Shown in pieces: positions 6,552 through 8,206 of a stretch of 8,206 nucleotides of DNA; position 1 is the first letter of the stretch, and the number at the start of each line of letters is the position of its first letter. Below the pieces are notes generated by a model. The model was not told the DNA's origin and made no database searches. It saw only the letters and a program-made list of their open reading frames with translations. A program made the translations under genes and the position numbers. Location: assembly GCA_021160565.1 (NCBI GenBank), contig JAGHCG010000085.1, positions 1-8,206 on the forward strand. The letters are read 5' to 3'. Source of the stretch: a bacterium (GTDB taxonomy: Bacteria; Ratteibacteria; UBA8468; B48-G9; JAFGKM01).

Positions 6552-7559
6552 ATGAAAGATATTTTTAATAAATTACTTGAAAACCAGACACTCACAGAAG
6601 ATGAAAGTTATGCTGTGTTTAAAATGATAATGGAAGGGAAAATTTCCCCGGTTCAGACAGGAGCATTTCTGTCTTTACTTAAAATGAAAGGTGAACAACC
6701 TTCAGAAGTAAGTGGAGCGGTGAAATTACTCAGAGAAAAAGCAGTTAAAATAAAAGTAAAAAAGAGATTTGTGTGTGATACATGCGGGACAGGTGGAGAC
6801 CATTCAGGAACATTTAATATCTCCACCTGTACAGCACTTGTTGCTTTTGCCTGTGGACTGACTGTTGCAAAGCATGGAAACAGGTCAATCACAAGCAAGT
6901 GTGGAAGTGCAGATGTTCTTGAAGCAATTGGTTATCCTGTAGAACTTTCACCTGAAAAAAGTAAAAAATTGCTCGAAACTTATGGATTTGCTTTTTTATT
7001 TGCACCGATTTATCATAAAGCAATGAAAAATGTATCTTCTGTGAGAAAAGAACTCACTTTTAGAACAATCTTTAACATAATTGGACCTTTATGCAATCCT
7101 GCCGAAACAAATGTACAGATAATGGGAGTGTGTGATTATAATCTTCTTAAAATCATCCCTTATGTTTTCAGAAGATTTGGAATAAAAGGATACATTTTTT
7201 ATTCTGATGATGGACTTGACGAAATATCTCTTGCAGGAAAAACCTATATTGTTGAAGTATCCAGAAATAAAATTGAAGAATTTGAAATATATCCTCAGGA
7301 ATTCGGACTGAAAAAATGCAAGATAGAAGAATTGAAAGGAGGAACAGTTAAAGAAAATGCTGAAATTCTGACGAAAATTTTAAAAAATGAAGAAAAAGGA
7401 GCAAAAAGAGATATTGTTATTCTCAATACTGCTTTTCTTTTAAAAGCATCTGGAAAAGTTAAAAGTGTGAAAGAAGGAATTGAACTCTGTGATAATATTC
7501 TCAAAAAAGAACTTCCGTACAGAAAATTTTCTGAATTAATTGAAGAGGTGAATAAATGA
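6552..7559 (+). CDS. trpD: Anthranilate phosphoribosyltransferase
   Basis: TrpD joins anthranilate to phosphoribosyl pyrophosphate, the second step of tryptophan synthesis, in the cytoplasm. The 335 residues match the usual length. An N-terminal helical domain spans about 1-65. The PRPP loop is DTCGTGGDHSGTFNIST at 76-92, then KHGNRSITSKCGSADVLEA at 107-125. The anthranilate-site region is RKELTFRTIFNIIGPLCNP at 165-183, and the Mg2+-binding acidic motif DGLDEIS is at 220-226. The PRPP loop reads GTGGDH where GTGGDG is most familiar; I do not regard this as disabling. The protein contains no tryptophan. It starts after a perfect ribosome binding site and overlaps the next gene by four bases (ATGA). 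No other trp gene is in view, so the rest of the pathway must lie further along or elsewhere. A pyrimidine phosphorylase is less likely because the TrpD-specific motifs are complete. Confidence 0.97.
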   Translation: MKDIFNKLLENQTLTEDESYAVFKMIMEGKISPVQTGAFLSLLKMKGEQPSEVSGAVKLLREKAVKIKVKKRFVCDTCGTGGDHSGTFNISTCTALVAFACGLTVAKHGNRSITSKCGSADVLEAIGYPVELSPEKSKKLLETYGFAFLFAPIYHKAMKNVSSVRKELTFRTIFNIIGPLCNPAETNVQIMGVCDYNLLKIIPYVFRRFGIKGYIFYSDDGLDEISLAGKTYIVEVSRNKIEEFEIYPQEFGLKKCKIEELKGGTVKENAEILTKILKNEEKGAKRDIVILNTAFLLKASGKVKSVKEGIELCDNILKKELPYRKFSELIEEVNK

Positions 7560-8167
7560 GAAAATTAATTAATTTATTTGTTTTTATTTCAGCAATAGTA
7601 TATCCTCAACAAATAACTCTCTCCAATCAGGCAGCTATTGACCTTTGCAATATTTTTGATATAAAGGAAGGAATTGTGGATATACTCTGGCTTGAAGTTG
7701 ATAAACTATGGCATCTGGGAAAATATGAAAAAATATTTCCTGTAATAAATCTTATAGCAGAAATATATCCTGCAGAAATTGAAGCATATTCTGTTGGAAG
7801 CTGGTTTTTGATAAATGGAATTGCACCCAAAGTGGAAGGAGAAAAAAAAGGAGAAATTAAAAACTATGCAATAAATTTCTTAAAAAAAGGAATAAGAAGA
7901 AATCCTGAAAATTATAAACTATACTGGGAACTTGCCTGGATATATTACAGAGACGGGAAATATAATACATCTCTCCAATATCTTGAAAAAGCGGAAAAAT
8001 ATCCTCATGAATTTGTTGTGGAAAACTTAAAAGCCCATATTTTTATGAAAAAGGGAGAAAGAGAAAAAGCAATAAGAGAATGGAAGAAAATAAAAGAAAA
8101 ATATCCTGAACAGAAAAACATTGCTGAGAGATTTATTAAAAAACTGGAAAGAGAAAATGATTCTTAA
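7556..8167 (+). CDS. Secreted protein with TPR-like repeats, function unknown
   Basis: This 203-residue protein opens with a Sec signal peptide (about residues 1-18, MRKLINLFVFISAIVYPQ) without a lipobox, so it is probably periplasmic. The rest is helical and repeat-like. A segment at 46-80 (LEVDKLWHLGKYEKIFPVIN, then EIYPAEIEAYSVGSWF) is followed by TPR-type units at about 102-118, 119-152 (NYKLYWELAWIYYRDGKYNTSL) and 153-186 (NLKAHIFMKKGEREKAIREWKK, then YPEQ). TPR units usually mediate protein contacts. GAGGTG lies five bases before the ATG, which overlaps the trpD stop by four bases. Its end overlaps the next gene by 11 bases. Translation is therefore tied to trpD, although no metabolic link is obvious. 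The repeat class is fairly sure; the partner and role are unknown. Confidence 0.85.
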   Translation: MRKLINLFVFISAIVYPQQITLSNQAAIDLCNIFDIKEGIVDILWLEVDKLWHLGKYEKIFPVINLIAEIYPAEIEAYSVGSWFLINGIAPKVEGEKKGEIKNYAINFLKKGIRRNPENYKLYWELAWIYYRDGKYNTSLQYLEKAEKYPHEFVVENLKAHIFMKKGEREKAIREWKKIKEKYPEQKNIAERFIKKLERENDS

Positions 8168-8206
8168 AAAAATTTTTGAAGAGAATCGAAAGATAATTGA
8201 AGAAAG
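8157..8206 (+). CDS. Start of an unidentified gene, cut by window edge
   Basis: An ATG inside the end of the preceding gene opens a frame of 16 complete codons (MILKKIFEENRKIIEE) that stays open to the window edge. A purine-rich GGAAAGAGAAA lies just upstream and may serve as a weak ribosome binding site. The 11-base overlap follows the packing style of the other genes. The opening is Lys/Glu-rich and helical, as in many enzymes including polyprenyl synthases, but it is far too short to name. Confidence 0.55.
   Translation, partial: MILKKIFEENRKIIEE

Noticed and set aside
1..8206. Mobile element, CRISPR array, tRNA or rRNA gene
   Set aside because: No transposase or integrase frame, spaced repeats, tRNA cloverleaf or rRNA sequence was recognised; nearly all of the window is accounted for by coding sequence.

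Overview
This window comes from an A+T-rich bacterial chromosome, roughly one third G+C by eye. The proteins are rich in Lys, Glu and Ile, and genes are packed so tightly that neighbours overlap. MurJ implies peptidoglycan. A CsgG-type exported protein, and a second exported protein with TPR-like repeats, suggest a two-membrane (diderm) cell. The composition and the gene families resemble uncultured candidate-phylum bacteria, but I cannot name a lineage from sequence alone.

Positions 1-6330 hold one minus-strand operon of six genes. In transcription order they are: a CsgG-type secreted protein with a C-terminal beta-sandwich; coaX (type III pantothenate kinase); a short biotin-protein ligase; a CNNM/CorC-type membrane protein with CBS domains; lysS (class II lysyl-tRNA synthetase); and murJ (lipid II flippase, cut by the left window edge). 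Four of the five junctions are 1- or 4-base stop/start overlaps without a good ribosome binding site. The CNNM/lysS junction is a 53-base overlap with its own Shine-Dalgarno sequence. The operon mixes coenzyme A supply, biotin attachment, tRNA charging and cell-envelope work, so it looks like a housekeeping transcription unit rather than a single pathway.

Positions 6331-6551 form a divergent control region. It contains a perfect-consensus sigma70 promoter (TTGACA, 17 bp, TATAAT) facing right. A near-consensus promoter (TTGTCA, 17 bp, TATACT) faces left, and its -35 hexamer shares five base pairs with the first. Downstream of the right-facing promoter is a 27-codon reading frame whose ATG lies at the predicted transcription start. 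Its only Trp codon is next to last. A pyrimidine-rich tract with a 13-base direct repeat follows, and then a perfect AGGAGG before trpD.

Positions 6552-8206 run rightward: trpD (anthranilate phosphoribosyltransferase), a secreted protein with TPR-like repeats, and the first 16 codons of another gene. These also overlap by a few bases. No other trp gene is visible.

The genes are mostly ordinary. The most interesting material is the divergent promoter pair with its candidate leader ORF, the two-domain CsgG-type protein, and a Glu in place of the usual first Asp in the CoaX phosphate-binding motif. No mobile element, CRISPR array, rRNA or tRNA gene was seen.
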